From Hyphomicrobiales bacterium (lineage in GTDB: Bacteria; Pseudomonadota; Alphaproteobacteria; Rhizobiales; Xanthobacteraceae): a DNA stretch of 64,000 nt. Location of the stretch: the NCBI GenBank assembly GCA_009377755.1, contig WHTM01000012.1:50671-114670 (forward strand). Reading direction: 5' to 3'. Below the pieces are notes generated by a model. It saw only the letters and a list, made by a program, of their open reading frames with translations. It searched no databases and was not told the origin of the DNA. Both the position numbers and the translations under genes were made by a program. Of this stretch, positions 19,987 through 29,928 are shown one piece after another (within the stretch, counting starts at the first letter, position 1; each line of letters opens with the position of its first letter).

Positions 19987-22047
19987 TTACCGCAACGCCG
20001 CAGCGATGTTGCCGCCGTCGACGGTGGTGACGTCGGCGGTGGTCTTGAGCGCCAATGCCTGGGCGAGGAACGCCTGCGCCACGTCGTCGGCGGTGACCTC
20101 GCGGCCGAGCAGGTTACCGCTCATGTAATCTTTCTCGGAGACGCCGCGGGCTTTCGCGCGTTCCTTGATGAAGCCGTCGGTGAGCAGCCCCGAGCGAATG
20201 CGGTCGGCGTTAACCGCATTGGCGCGGATGCCGTCCGCGCCATAGTCGAGCGCGTATTGCCGGGCCAGGAACAGCGTCGCCGCTTTCGGCAGGCCATAGG
20301 GACCGAAGTTCGGACCCGGATTGACCGCTTGCTTGGATGCGTTGAACAGGAGACAGCCGCCGGTACCCTGCGCCAGCATGATCTTCACCGCGGCCTGGGC
20401 GACGCGCTGGTGTCCGTAGAAATTCAGCTCGAAGCTCTGGCGCAGGATGTCTTCGTCAACTTCCCCGATGCGGCCTTGCCAGGCGGCGCCGGCATTCGAC
20501 ACGGCGATATCGACGCCACCGAACGTTTCCACCACCTTGGCGAAGGCGGCATCGACGGATGCCGCGTCGGTCACATCGCATGCGATGGCCAGCGCGGTGC
20601 CGCCGATGGCTTTTGCCTTCTCTGTAGCGGTCTCAAGGTTCACGTCGAGCAGGGCGACTTCCGCGCCGGCCGCCGCGAAGGCCATGGCGGTGGCTGCGCC
20701 GATCGCGCCGCCGGCGCCGGTGATCACGGCGATCTGGCCGGCGAGCGGCCTCTCCACGGCGGCACCGAGCTTGGCCTGCTCCAGCGACCAGTACTCGCAG
20801 TCGAACATGTCGGCTTCCGAAATCGGGTCGTAGCGGCCGATCGCTTCGGCGTCGGTGATCGCCTCGACTGCCGCTTCTGCGAGATCGGCCGCGACGCACG
20901 CATCCCTCTTGCTGCGCCCGAGACCGAACAGGCCCAAGCCCGGCACCAGCACGACGCGCGGCGCCGGATCGAGCGCGTGCTTGGTGCCGTTGAAGCGCGC
21001 ATTGTGGCGCGCGAAGTATGCCTGGTACTTCAAAATGAAGGCGGAGACCGCAGTCGTAGCTGCGCTCTTGAATTCCGCGAGCTTGCCGGCGTCCGGCGCC
21101 TGCACGATCAGCGGCCAGTTCTTAGTGCGGATGGTGTGATCTGGCGTCACCACGCCGGCCTGGCTGTAGCGTGTAAGCTCGGCGCCGCTGACGAAATTGA
21201 GGATCGCGTCGTTGACGCGGAAGTCGAGGATCAGCCGCCGCCAGTCGCCATCGAGCTTGTCGTTCTTCAAGGCGCAGGCGCCGCGCAGGATCGGCGCGAT
21301 GTCGGCCTGCGCGGCGATCTGCTGCGGCAGTTGCGCAGTCGCGAACACCGCGGTGCGGCCACGGTGCAGGCGCTCTTCAGCGCGCGTCACCAGTGCGATA
21401 TGGCGCTCGTAGGATTCGTACGCGTCGACGCCGAAGGTGAACAGGCCGTGCTTGTGCAGCACCAGGCCCTCGACGTCGGGATTGGCCTCGAACACCTCCG
21501 CGGATTTCTTCGCCAGCCCGAATCCCGGCATGATGTAGGGGACGTGGCCGATGCGTCCGTCGTAGACCTCCTCGCATATCTCCAGCCCGTTTGGCTGGTC
21601 GACCAGGCTCAGCACGGCGGTCGCATGTGTATGATCGACGAAGGCGTGCGGCAGGAAAGCGTGCAGCAGTGTTTCGACCGACGGGTTCGGCGCCATCGGG
21701 TCGATCAGGTTGGCGCGCTGCAGGCGGACCATGTCCTCGTCGGAGAGCGCAGTGCGGGTCCGTAGCCGGCGCAGTGGATCGAGGCGAACCGCGGGTAGGC
21801 CCGGCGGTTCGATCGTGCTCATGTCCCAGCCCGAGCCCTTGACGCACAGCACCTCGATCTCGTCGCCGTTGAGGTCGCGCATGCGCGTCTTCAGCGACGC
21901 GTTGCCGCCGCCGTGCAGGACGAGCTTCGGATTCTGGCCGAGCAGCCGCGTGGTGTAGACGCGCAACGCCAGATCGCGCGCAACGCCGGCACTGGCGTAG
22001 CGCTCGACCATCACCTCGGCGTCGCGATCGATCCACGCGCTGCGCAT
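19987..22047 (-). CDS. Bifunctional class II aldolase (RhaD-like) / short-chain dehydrogenase
   Basis: 686 residues in two parts. The N-terminal class II aldolase/adducin domain (about 1-400) has LHGGGNASLKTR, the zinc histidine site HTHATAVL and LVLHKHGLFTFG. The C-terminal SDR domain (about 420-686) has the NAD(P) motif VITGAGGAIGAATAMAFAAA, the NAG block SNAGAAWQG, and the YGLPKAATLF segment carrying the catalytic Tyr-x3-Lys. The fusion is known in rhizobia for rhamnulose-1-phosphate cleavage and lactaldehyde oxidation. No other rhamnose genes are nearby. ATG 22047 follows GGAG. Confidence 0.92.
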   Translation of the reverse strand: MRSAWIDRDAEVMVERYASAGVARDLALRVYTTRLLGQNPKLVLHGGGNASLKTRMRDLNGDEIEVLCVKGSGWDMSTIEPPGLPAVRLDPLRRLRTRTALSDEDMVRLQRANLIDPMAPNPSVETLLHAFLPHAFVDHTHATAVLSLVDQPNGLEICEEVYDGRIGHVPYIMPGFGLAKKSAEVFEANPDVEGLVLHKHGLFTFGVDAYESYERHIALVTRAEERLHRGRTAVFATAQLPQQIAAQADIAPILRGACALKNDKLDGDWRRLILDFRVNDAILNFVSGAELTRYSQAGVVTPDHTIRTKNWPLIVQAPDAGKLAEFKSAATTAVSAFILKYQAYFARHNARFNGTKHALDPAPRVVLVPGLGLFGLGRSKRDACVAADLAEAAVEAITDAEAIGRYDPISEADMFDCEYWSLEQAKLGAAVERPLAGQIAVITGAGGAIGAATAMAFAAAGAEVALLDVNLETATEKAKAIGGTALAIACDVTDAASVDAAFAKVVETFGGVDIAVSNAGAAWQGRIGEVDEDILRQSFELNFYGHQRVAQAAVKIMLAQGTGGCLLFNASKQAVNPGPNFGPYGLPKAATLFLARQYALDYGADGIRANAVNADRIRSGLLTDGFIKERAKARGVSEKDYMSGNLLGREVTADDVAQAFLAQALALKTTADVTTVDGGNIAAALR

Positions 22048-22125
22048 CGGAGTCTCCGCTGGTATTTCGGCCCTGCGCCGACGCGCAAGGCCGAAACGTC
22101 GATCTAGCGGCTCAACCTTTGCCCA

Positions 22126-25053
22126 TCACCGGCGCGACCACCATCCCGTGCGGCGCGGTCGCTTGTCATCGGCGTTGGCGCTGCTCGTTTCGGATGTGAG
22201 CGCCGGTTCCGGCACAGGCGCAGGTTCGACGGAGGAAGGCGCGGGGGCTGGCGTGACGTCCTGGTGGCCGAACAACGGCGCGGGTTCGCGCACCGAGGAG
22301 CGGCGCCTTAGTGGCTCAGGCTGCGCCTCGGGCGGCGCAGATACCGCGGCCCCGGCGGCCGGCGCGATGCGCGGCAGATCGATCCGTTCCTCGCGCGAGG
22401 GCCGCGGCAGCGGCGCTTCGGCGTCGACCGCGATCGGCCGGATTTCGAATCGCTCGACCGGCGGCTGCGGTGCGGCGACTCCGGCAGGCAGATCGACCGC
22501 TTCGCCGCTGTGCTCGATCTCCACCGGCTGCGCGCCACCCTCCGGCATGGCGTCGCCTTCTCGGCCGCGGCGCCCGCGACGCCCGCGTCGGCCGCGCCGG
22601 CGTCGGCGCGAGTCGGCGTCCCCGTTGCTCGCCCCGTTGGTTGCGGCCGGTTCGGCCACAGCGGCTTCGTCATCTTTGGCCTCTTCGGCCACATCCTCGG
22701 TGCTGTGGGCCGCGGTTTCATTCACCGCCCGCGGCTCGGCCTCCGCCGGCTCGCTGTCGTTTCGGCGCCGCCGCCTGCGGCGGCGTCGGCGGTGCCCGTT
22801 TTCGTCACCATCGCCTTCAGTTTCACGCTCCGGCTCGCCTGCGGCCACTTCGGCCGCCTCGGCGGAGTCTGGCGCTTCGCCGTCCTCTGCCTCGGTCTCC
22901 GGAGCGATGCTGTCCGGCTGCACGACGAGCGCCTTCGCCGCTTCGGGCGTGTGCACCTGCTCGCCGCGTTCGACCACAAAAGACTGCGAGCCGCTGATCG
23001 TTGCGTCGGCGTTGACGGTGATGGTGAGCTTGAATCGCTCCTCCAACACGCGCAGATGCGCGCGCTTGTGGTTGAGCACGTAGAGAGCGACGTCGGCCCG
23101 GGTGCGCACGATCAAGCAATGGGTCGCACTCTTGATCAGCGTTTCCTCGATGCCGCGCAAGAGCTGCAGCGCCACCGACGAAACCGAGCGGACATGCCCG
23201 GTGCCGCCGCATTCCGGGCATTTTTCCGTCGAGCTCTCCAGCACGCTCGAGCGGATGCGCTGACGCGACATCTCCAACAGGCCGAAATGCGAGATGCGAC
23301 CCACCTGAATGCGGGCGCGGTCGTGCTTGAGGCTCTCCTTCAGCCGGCGTTCGACGGTATGGTTGTTCCGCTTCTCGTCCATGTCGATGAAGTCGATCAC
23401 GATCAGCCCGGCGAGGTCACGCAATCGCAACTGCCGCGCGATTTCTTCCGCCGCTTCGATGTTGGTCTTGAGCGCGGTGTCCTCGATATGGTGCTCGCGC
23501 GTCGCGCGTCCCGAGTTGACGTCGATCGCGACCAGCGCTTCGGCCTGGTTGAGCACAATGTAGCCGCCGGACCTGAGCTGAACCACCGGCGAAAACATGG
23601 CGTCGAGCTGGCTCTCGATGCCGTAGCGTGTGAACAGCGGCTGGCTATCCTTGTACAGCTTCACGTTCTTCGCATGGCTTGGCATGAGCATGCGCATGAA
23701 GTCTTTGGCGTCACGATAGGCGTCTTCGCCGGCGACGATGATGTCGTCGATGTCCTTGTTGTAGAGGTCACGGATCGCGCGCTTGACCAGCGACCCCTCC
23801 TCGTAGACGAGCTTCGGCGCCGTCGACTTCAAGGTCAGGTCGCGCACCGTCTCCCACAGGCGCAGCAGGTACTCGAAATCGCGCTTGACCTCGGTCTTGG
23901 TCCGGCTGGCGCCGGCGGTGCGCAGGATCACGCCCATGCCCTCGGGAACCTCGAGGTCCTGCGCGATGTCCTTCAGCCGTCTGCGGTCATCGGCGCTGGT
24001 GATCTTGCGGCTGATGCCGCCGCCGCGGGCGGTGTTCGGCATGAGCACCGAATAGCGGCCGGCCAGCGACAGGTAGGTGGTCAGCGCCGCGCCCTTGGTG
24101 CCGCGTTCCTCCTTGACCACTTGCACCAGCATCACCTGGCGCCGCTTGATGACCTCTTGAATCTTGTATTGCCGGCGCGGGCGCGCCATCCGCTCCTGGA
24201 CTTCTTCCAGGGCATCGCCGCCGCCGACGGATTCGACCACGTCCTCTTCCGACTCGGCGTCTTCGCCGTTGCTGTTGCCGTTCTCTCCCTCGTCGCCATC
24301 GTCGTCGGACTCGCCGAGCTTGTCGTCGGCGTGCGCATCGTCGGCATGCACCGATTTCGGTTCATCGCCGCCGGCAGCCGTTTGTGCATCATGTTCGTTG
24401 TCGGCGGCGGCCATGGGCTCGTCGGCCACTGACGGTACCGTGCTTGCCGCAACATCCGCATCGATCGGCGATCCGGCCGCTTCCGGCGCAGGCTCGGCGG
24501 TGGCGTCATCGGCATCCGAGGCGAACGGCTGAAGGGCTTCGGCATCGGCGCTCGCATCCGCGGTATCTGCGGCGGCCGCTTCCCTCTCGGCTGCAGGACG
24601 CGGGTCGGTCAGGACATCGCCGACCGGAATCTCCACGGCTTCGCGGGCTTCTTCCTCGCCGGCGAGCGTGTCGCCTTGCACGGCTTCGTCACGACGCCGG
24701 GCGGGACGGTGGCGTCCACGCCGCCGTCCGGCGCGATGCTCGGCCTCGGCGTCGGCGACGCGTTGGGCGCGCTCTTCCTCTTCGATCAGCGCCTGCCGGT
24801 CGGCGACCGGAATCTGGTAATAGTCAGGATGGATTTCGCTGAACGCCAGGAATCCATGACGGTTGCCGCCATAGTCGACGAAGGCGGCCTGCAGCGACGG
24901 TTCGACTCGCGTTACCTTGGCGAGATAGATATTTCCGCGAAGCTGCTTGCGGTTTGCGGACTCAAAGTCGAATTCCTCGACACGATTGCCACGCAGCACG
25001 ACCACCCGGGTTTCCTCCGGATGCGACGCGTCGATCAACATCTTGTTGGCCAT
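22126..25053 (-). CDS. rne: Ribonuclease E
   Basis: 975 residues. The essential endonuclease and degradosome scaffold. The N-terminus MANKMLIDASHPEETRVVVL matches alphaproteobacterial RNase E. The S1 domain begins at about residue 35 but is interrupted at about 95-300 by an acidic low-complexity insertion. The catalytic core follows: VAIDVNSGRATRE near residue 509 and IVIDFIDMDEKR near 552 carry the Mg-binding aspartates, and CPECGG near 613 is the zinc-link. The last 325 residues are disordered, alternating acidic and Arg-rich blocks (RRRRRRRRR, GRRGRRGRRGR) that would bind RNA and partners. Confidence 0.97.
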   Translation of the reverse strand: MANKMLIDASHPEETRVVVLRGNRVEEFDFESANRKQLRGNIYLAKVTRVEPSLQAAFVDYGGNRHGFLAFSEIHPDYYQIPVADRQALIEEEERAQRVADAEAEHRAGRRRGRHRPARRRDEAVQGDTLAGEEEAREAVEIPVGDVLTDPRPAAEREAAAADTADASADAEALQPFASDADDATAEPAPEAAGSPIDADVAASTVPSVADEPMAAADNEHDAQTAAGGDEPKSVHADDAHADDKLGESDDDGDEGENGNSNGEDAESEEDVVESVGGGDALEEVQERMARPRRQYKIQEVIKRRQVMLVQVVKEERGTKGAALTTYLSLAGRYSVLMPNTARGGGISRKITSADDRRRLKDIAQDLEVPEGMGVILRTAGASRTKTEVKRDFEYLLRLWETVRDLTLKSTAPKLVYEEGSLVKRAIRDLYNKDIDDIIVAGEDAYRDAKDFMRMLMPSHAKNVKLYKDSQPLFTRYGIESQLDAMFSPVVQLRSGGYIVLNQAEALVAIDVNSGRATREHHIEDTALKTNIEAAEEIARQLRLRDLAGLIVIDFIDMDEKRNNHTVERRLKESLKHDRARIQVGRISHFGLLEMSRQRIRSSVLESSTEKCPECGGTGHVRSVSSVALQLLRGIEETLIKSATHCLIVRTRADVALYVLNHKRAHLRVLEERFKLTITVNADATISGSQSFVVERGEQVHTPEAAKALVVQPDSIAPETEAEDGEAPDSAEAAEVAAGEPERETEGDGDENGHRRRRRRRRRRNDSEPAEAEPRAVNETAAHSTEDVAEEAKDDEAAVAEPAATNGASNGDADSRRRRRGRRGRRGRRGREGDAMPEGGAQPVEIEHSGEAVDLPAGVAAPQPPVERFEIRPIAVDAEAPLPRPSREERIDLPRIAPAAGAAVSAPPEAQPEPLRRRSSVREPAPLFGHQDVTPAPAPSSVEPAPVPEPALTSETSSANADDKRPRRTGWWSRR

Positions 25054-25711
25054 TGATGAATCTCTTTGCGGTCCGGCAGCCGGCACCGGCCCGTCGACCC
25101 CCGTGGGGTGGCAGGGTGCCAGGTGAAGAGCAGCCGGACGGATGGTTCAAGGTTGGGAATGGCAGGCAAGGCATGCCGGCGCATGACGTGGCCGGGCCCG
25201 AGACGAGCCGAGGTGCGATTCCGCCGGAGAGCCGGAACGGCCGGACCGCGGCGTGCGCTTGAAGCATGACTGTCAACCTGTAGCGGGCGGCCGCGCAGGA
25301 CGCAGCCGCAATGTCGTCTGTGCTGGCGGCCTGTGGCGTGCGGCTCCCGACACCGCTTTCGCTCGACGCCCGAGGCCTTGCCTCATGCGCGTTCCGGCTG
25401 TCGTACCAAGAGCTTCGGCGTTGGTCTCGCCCGTCGTGATGTTCAAGGCGGGTTGGACCATGGCGTCCACCGTCCCGTTCCCACGGCACTTATCAGGGAA
25501 AGGGGGCCCGGCGGGCGTGCCAGATGCCCGAACGCGGCACAACCGGAAATCACGAACCGTCAGCACGTCTTTCTTAGGGCGCCCGGCAGGGGATAGCAAG
25601 GACCGTCACGGAAAGGTCACAGCTGCGGTGGATCGCGAGGCTTGCCGTTAAGTTCCGGTTAACTAGGGCTGTCTATTGGGGTAGAGCAATGCTCGGAGGG
25701 CTCGGGATTCG
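25054..25711. other. Divergent gap between rne and amiC; no gene
   Basis: About 660 bp. Open frames here lack coding character. The rne side is probably a long leader, as RNase E mRNAs commonly have, but no specific structure was resolved. The amiC side contains a CtrA-type site at 25648-25662. Confidence 0.5.
25648..25662 (+). promoter_or_regulatory. Candidate CtrA-binding site upstream of amiC
   Basis: TTAA, seven bases (GTTCCGG), TTAA: an exact match to the alphaproteobacterial CtrA consensus TTAA-N7-TTAA. It lies 49 bp before the amiC start. CtrA controls cell-division and envelope genes in this group. The match is read directly; the binding is inferred. Confidence 0.6.
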
Positions 25712-26953
25712 GTGTCTGTCCGCGCGGCAAAGTTCCTTTGTCTCATCGGCGTCGCCTTTCTTGCCGGAATCGGCGGGAACGCGGGGTTTCGCGCGGCTGC
25801 GGCATCGTCAATGGGCGGTGGCCACCCGGTCGCGTCTGATGTCAGGCTCGGCGGTGACGGCCATCAGACCCGCTTTGTGGTCGATTTGTCGCGCCGGGTT
25901 GGAGTCAACGCCTTCACGCTGGCCGACCCGTACCGGGTGGTGATTGACCTACCGCAGATTGCGTTCCAGCTTCCCCGCAAGACAGGCGAGCGTTCCCGCG
26001 GCCTGATCAAGGCGTTCCGCTACGGCCTCGTGATGCCGGGCGGCTCGCGCATCGTGCTCGATTTGACCGGCCCGGTGCGGATTGAAAAGGCGTTCAGTCT
26101 TGATGCGGCGGAGGGCCAGCCGGCACGGCTGGTTCTCGATCTGGTGGGCACCGACCGGGAATCCTTCATGCGCGCGCTGGCGCTCGACAGCCGTATGGCC
26201 CGTACCGATTCGATCCGAAAGGCCGAGAGGGTCGTGCCTGCGGAGGGCGATCAGCGCCCTCTCATCGTGATCGATCCGGGCCACGGGGGAATCGACGAGG
26301 GCACGCACGCGGCGAATGGCGTTACCGAAAAGGCGATTGTCCTCGAATTCGGTAAGCGGCTGCGCGAACACCTCGAAAAGGCCGGCAAGTATCGCATCCT
26401 GATGACCCGCACCGACGACAGCTACGTGGCGCTGGGCGAGCGCGTCCGCTTCGCCCGGGTCAACAAGGCCGCGCTGTTCATCTCGATCCATGCCGATGCC
26501 TTGGCGCGCAATGAGGGCGTCGCCAAAGGCGCCAGCATCTATACGCTTTCGGACACCGCATCCGATGCCGAGGCTGCGCGGCTTGCGGAGGTCGAGAACC
26601 GGGCCGACGTCATCGCTGGCGTCGATCTCACCGCCGAGCCGAACGACGTGGCCGATATCCTGATCGATTTGGCTCAGCGGGAGACGCGGGCATTTTCAGG
26701 ACAATTCGCCCGCACGCTGTCCGGCGAAATGAAGACCGTTGCGCGAATGCATAAGAATCCGCTTAAGTCGGCCGGTTTCCGCGTCCTCAAGGCGCCGGAC
26801 GTTCCCTCCGTGCTGTTGGAACTCGGCTACGTGTCCAACCGTGACGATCTCAAGCTGATCACCTCGGAATCCTGGCAATCGCGCACATCGGAGGCGGTCG
26901 TTCAGGCCGTGAAGACGTACTTTTTGACCCGCCTTGCAGGAGCCGCGCCCTAG
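25712..26953 (+). CDS. amiC: N-acetylmuramoyl-L-alanine amidase (AmiC-type)
   Basis: 413 residues. A signal sequence (about 1-31) leads to an AMIN domain (about 40-150, VRLGGDGHQTRFVVDLSRRV) that targets septal peptidoglycan. The Amidase_3 catalytic domain (about 185-410) has zinc ligands in VIDPGHGGID, VLEFGKRL and FISIHAD, and the catalytic Glu in LLELGYVSN. It separates daughter cells. The GTG start follows GGAGGG. A CtrA-type site lies upstream. The TAG stop is formed by the CTAG terminus of a downstream repeat. It precedes mrcA, a conserved rhizobial order. Confidence 0.95.
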   Translation: MSVRAAKFLCLIGVAFLAGIGGNAGFRAAAASSMGGGHPVASDVRLGGDGHQTRFVVDLSRRVGVNAFTLADPYRVVIDLPQIAFQLPRKTGERSRGLIKAFRYGLVMPGGSRIVLDLTGPVRIEKAFSLDAAEGQPARLVLDLVGTDRESFMRALALDSRMARTDSIRKAERVVPAEGDQRPLIVIDPGHGGIDEGTHAANGVTEKAIVLEFGKRLREHLEKAGKYRILMTRTDDSYVALGERVRFARVNKAALFISIHADALARNEGVAKGASIYTLSDTASDAEAARLAEVENRADVIAGVDLTAEPNDVADILIDLAQRETRAFSGQFARTLSGEMKTVARMHKNPLKSAGFRVLKAPDVPSVLLELGYVSNRDDLKLITSESWQSRTSEAVVQAVKTYFLTRLAGAAP

Positions 26954-27028
26954 TGCCCCTTTGCTTCCGAAGCTCGTGATACATCGCAGCAACCTCTGAA
27001 ACGAACTTCGGAAGCAAAGGGGCACTAG
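26950..27028. repeat. CTAG-family hairpin unit B1 (type 1)
   Basis: 79 bp with perfect 23-bp inverted arms. It opens CTAGTGCCCCTTTGCTTCCG and closes with the reverse complement ending GGGGCACTAG; the loop is about 33 bp. Its first CTAG contains the amiC stop codon. It is joined by a 13-bp linker (CAAGTCTATGATT) to unit B2. Confidence 0.92.
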
Positions 27029-27041
27029 CAAGTCTATGATT

Positions 27042-27119
27042 CTAGTGCCGCTTTTCGATTTGAAGTTCCTGAATGAGCTTGCTGCAACTGCTGCAGGAAC
27101 TTCAAATCGGCCGCACTAG
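27042..27119. repeat. CTAG-family hairpin unit B2 (type 2)
   Basis: 78 bp, bounded by CTAG on both sides, with arms GATTTGAAGTTCCTG and CAGGAACTTCAAATC. Its arm sequence differs from B1 but shares the GAAGTTC core. The remaining 27120-27366 before mrcA holds no recognised feature. Confidence 0.92.
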
Positions 27120-27366
27120 GCGCGGTTCGCGGGAGGGAAGAGATGACGCCGCAGACGGCCTCAGTTTCAACAAAAAACGGCGCGACCAAGGGGGTCGCAG
27201 CTGGCCGAGACTGACGAAAAACTCGGGGGGTTATCTTCTGTGGCAAAGGCCGATCAGGGACAGGCGCGGAGGACCGGGACGTGACACGCGCACTTGAGTG
27301 CTTGCCGGACACCGCGGGCCTTCCGATTCGCGATCCGCGGCACACTATGCGATGGATTGGCGAGCG

Positions 27367-29850
27367 ATGAAATTTGCCTTGCGCTTCCTCGGGTTTTTAT
27401 TCGCGACCGGCTCGGTACTGTTCCTGGTCGGGGTCGCCGGCGTCGGCGCTTTGCTGTGGCATTTCTCACGCGACCTCCCGGACTACTCGCAATTGCAGAA
27501 CTACGAGCCGCCGGTGATGACGCGGGTGCATGCGGTCGACGGCTCGCTGCTCGCCGAATATGCAACGCAGCGGCGGCTCTACATACCCATCCAGGCCGTG
27601 CCGAAGTCCGTGATTCACGCCTTTCTGGCAGCGGAAGACAAGAACTTCTACGAACACGGCGGCCTCGACTTCATGGGCATTACGCGGGCCGCGGTGCTCT
27701 ACCTGCAGAACTGGGGAAACAATCGGCGGCCGCAAGGCGCCTCCACCATCACCCAGCAGGTGACGAAGAACTTCCTCCTGAGCAACGAGGTCTCCTTCGA
27801 TCGCAAGATCAAGGAAGCGCTGTTGTCGTTGCGGATCGAGCGCGCCTATTCCAAGGACCGCATCCTCGAACTCTACCTCAATGAGATCTACCTCGGCATC
27901 GGCGCCTATGGCATCGCCGCCGCCTCGCTCCTGTATTTCGACAAATCGGTGCACGAACTCACGCTGCCCGAGACCGCCTATTTGGCGGCCTTGCCGAAGG
28001 CGCCGGCCAACCTCAATCCGTTCCGGCAGCGCGAGCGGGCGATCGAGCGGCGCAACTGGGTGCTCGACCGCATGATCGAGAACGGTTGGGCGGAGCCGGC
28101 GGAGGCGGAAGCCGCCAAGCGTGCACCGCTCACCGTGACCACGCGCCCGACCGGAGCGCATATGTTCGCGGCCGAGTATTTTGCCGAGGAGGTGCGGCGC
28201 GAGGTCTACGACCGCTACGGCGAAAAGAAGCTCTACGAGGGTGGGCTCTCGGTGCGGACCACACTCGATCCCAAGCTGCAGGTCCTGGCGCGCAAGGTGC
28301 TGGTGGACGGCCTCGTCGATTTCGACGAGAAGAAAGGTTACCGCGGCCCGGTGAGCAGCCTCGATCTCGCCGGCGACTGGGGCGTGAAACTCGCCGATGT
28401 GCGCGCGCTGTCGGACATCGCCCCGTGGCGCCTCGCCGTGGTCCTGGAAAGCGGCGATCACACAGCCCGGGTCGGGTTGCAGCCGGGCCGCGAGCCGGGT
28501 GGCGCCGTCGTTCGCGAGCGCCAGGTCGGGATCGTTCCGCTCGACGGCGTGAAGTGGGCGAAATCGGCGCCGGGCGCGAAGCGGACGATCAAGGCCGTAC
28601 GCAAGGTCGGCGACGTGCTGGAGCCGGGCGACGTCGTCTATGTAGAGCCGATGACCAAGGACGCGACACAATATCGGCTGCGGCAGGTTCCCGAAGTGTC
28701 CGGCGGCATTGTCGCCATGGATCCCTGGACCGGGCGCGTGCTGGCGATGGTCGGCGGCTTCTCGTTCGACCAGAGCCAGTTCAATCGCGCCACCCAGGCG
28801 TTGCGGCAGCCAGGCTCCTCGTTCAAGCCGTTCGTCTATGCCACCGCGCTCGACAACGGCTACAACCCATCCAGCATCATCATGGATGCGCCGTTGGAGA
28901 TCGACACCGGGCCGGGCGGCGGCGGCATGTGGGCGCCGCAAAACTACGAAGGCAAGTTCTTCGGACCTTCGACGTTGCGTTTCGGCATCGAGCGGTCGCG
29001 CAATGTGATGACGGTGCGGTTGGCGCAGGACGTCGGCATGCCGCTGATCGCGGAGTATGCCAAGCGGTTCGGCGTCTATGACGATCTTCCGCCGTACCTG
29101 TCATTCTCGCTTGGCGCCGGCGAGACGACGCTGTTGCGCATGGTGGCCGGTTATTCGATATTTGACAACGGCGGCAAGAAGGTGACGCCGACCCTGATCG
29201 ACCGCATCCAGGACCGCTATGGCAGGACCATCTATCGTCACGACGAACGCGAGTGTCCGTCGTGCAGCGCCGAGAAGTGGGAGAATCAGCCGGAGCCCGC
29301 GCTGATCGACCGCCGCCCGCAGGTGCTCGATCCGATGACCGCCTACCAGATCACGTCGATCATGGAAGGCGTGGTTCTGCGCGGCACAGCGCCGATATTA
29401 CGGGAGGTCGGCAAGCCGGTGGCGGGCAAGACCGGCACCACCAACGAGTGGAAGGACGCGTGGTTCGTCGGCTTCTCGCCGGAACTCGCGGTCGGCGTCT
29501 ATATCGGCTACGACAAGCCGCGCAGCCTCGGCCGTGGCGCGGGCGCGACCGGCGGCCGGCTCGCCGCGCCGATCGTCAAGGAATTCATGAAGGGCGCGCT
29601 CGCCGACAAGCCGGCGGTTCCGTTCCGCGTTCCCGCCGGCATCAAGCTGATCCGGGTCGATCCGCGCACCGGCCTGCGCGCCGGACCGGGGCATGACGGC
29701 CGGGTCATCCTCGAGGCGTTCAAGCCGGGGACGGCGCCGCCTGACACCTATTCGGTGGTCGGCTATTCCGACCAGGACGGCGGCCGCCCGGGTGTGGTTT
29801 CGCCGGACGCCGACCGTGCCGTCCGCTCGGGGACGGGCGGGCTGTACTGA
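27367..29850 (+). CDS. mrcA: Penicillin-binding protein 1A, bifunctional transglycosylase/transpeptidase
   Basis: 827 residues. One N-terminal transmembrane segment (FLGFLFATGSVLFLVGVAGV) anchors it. The GT51 domain (about 50-230) has AAEDKNFYEHGGLD, GASTITQQVTKNFLL and ILELYLNEIYLG. The transpeptidase domain has the active serine in PGSSFKPFVYA, SRN in IERSRNVMTV, and KTGTTNEWKDAWFVG. It polymerises and crosslinks peptidoglycan. ATG 27367 is chosen because the membrane anchor begins there; ATG 27352 is also possible. It is 247 bp downstream of a CTAG repeat pair that follows amiC. Confidence 0.96.
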   Translation: MKFALRFLGFLFATGSVLFLVGVAGVGALLWHFSRDLPDYSQLQNYEPPVMTRVHAVDGSLLAEYATQRRLYIPIQAVPKSVIHAFLAAEDKNFYEHGGLDFMGITRAAVLYLQNWGNNRRPQGASTITQQVTKNFLLSNEVSFDRKIKEALLSLRIERAYSKDRILELYLNEIYLGIGAYGIAAASLLYFDKSVHELTLPETAYLAALPKAPANLNPFRQRERAIERRNWVLDRMIENGWAEPAEAEAAKRAPLTVTTRPTGAHMFAAEYFAEEVRREVYDRYGEKKLYEGGLSVRTTLDPKLQVLARKVLVDGLVDFDEKKGYRGPVSSLDLAGDWGVKLADVRALSDIAPWRLAVVLESGDHTARVGLQPGREPGGAVVRERQVGIVPLDGVKWAKSAPGAKRTIKAVRKVGDVLEPGDVVYVEPMTKDATQYRLRQVPEVSGGIVAMDPWTGRVLAMVGGFSFDQSQFNRATQALRQPGSSFKPFVYATALDNGYNPSSIIMDAPLEIDTGPGGGGMWAPQNYEGKFFGPSTLRFGIERSRNVMTVRLAQDVGMPLIAEYAKRFGVYDDLPPYLSFSLGAGETTLLRMVAGYSIFDNGGKKVTPTLIDRIQDRYGRTIYRHDERECPSCSAEKWENQPEPALIDRRPQVLDPMTAYQITSIMEGVVLRGTAPILREVGKPVAGKTGTTNEWKDAWFVGFSPELAVGVYIGYDKPRSLGRGAGATGGRLAAPIVKEFMKGALADKPAVPFRVPAGIKLIRVDPRTGLRAGPGHDGRVILEAFKPGTAPPDTYSVVGYSDQDGGRPGVVSPDADRAVRSGTGGLY

Positions 29851-29928
29851 CTTCGCCAGCGGTTCCCCGCTATAAAGCCTGCACGGCGCTGTTCGGCGAT
29901 CGCCAGAGGGTAGAAGCAATCGTACGCC

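Noticed and set aside
19927..21765. A 612-residue plus-strand open frame
   Set aside because: Antisense to the clear RhaD/SDR fusion; its composition is typical of a reversed high-GC frame.
22510..24432. A 640-residue open frame on the plus strand opposite rne
   Set aside because: It is an antisense shadow of a high-GC gene; rne is unambiguous and the reverse frame has no family character.
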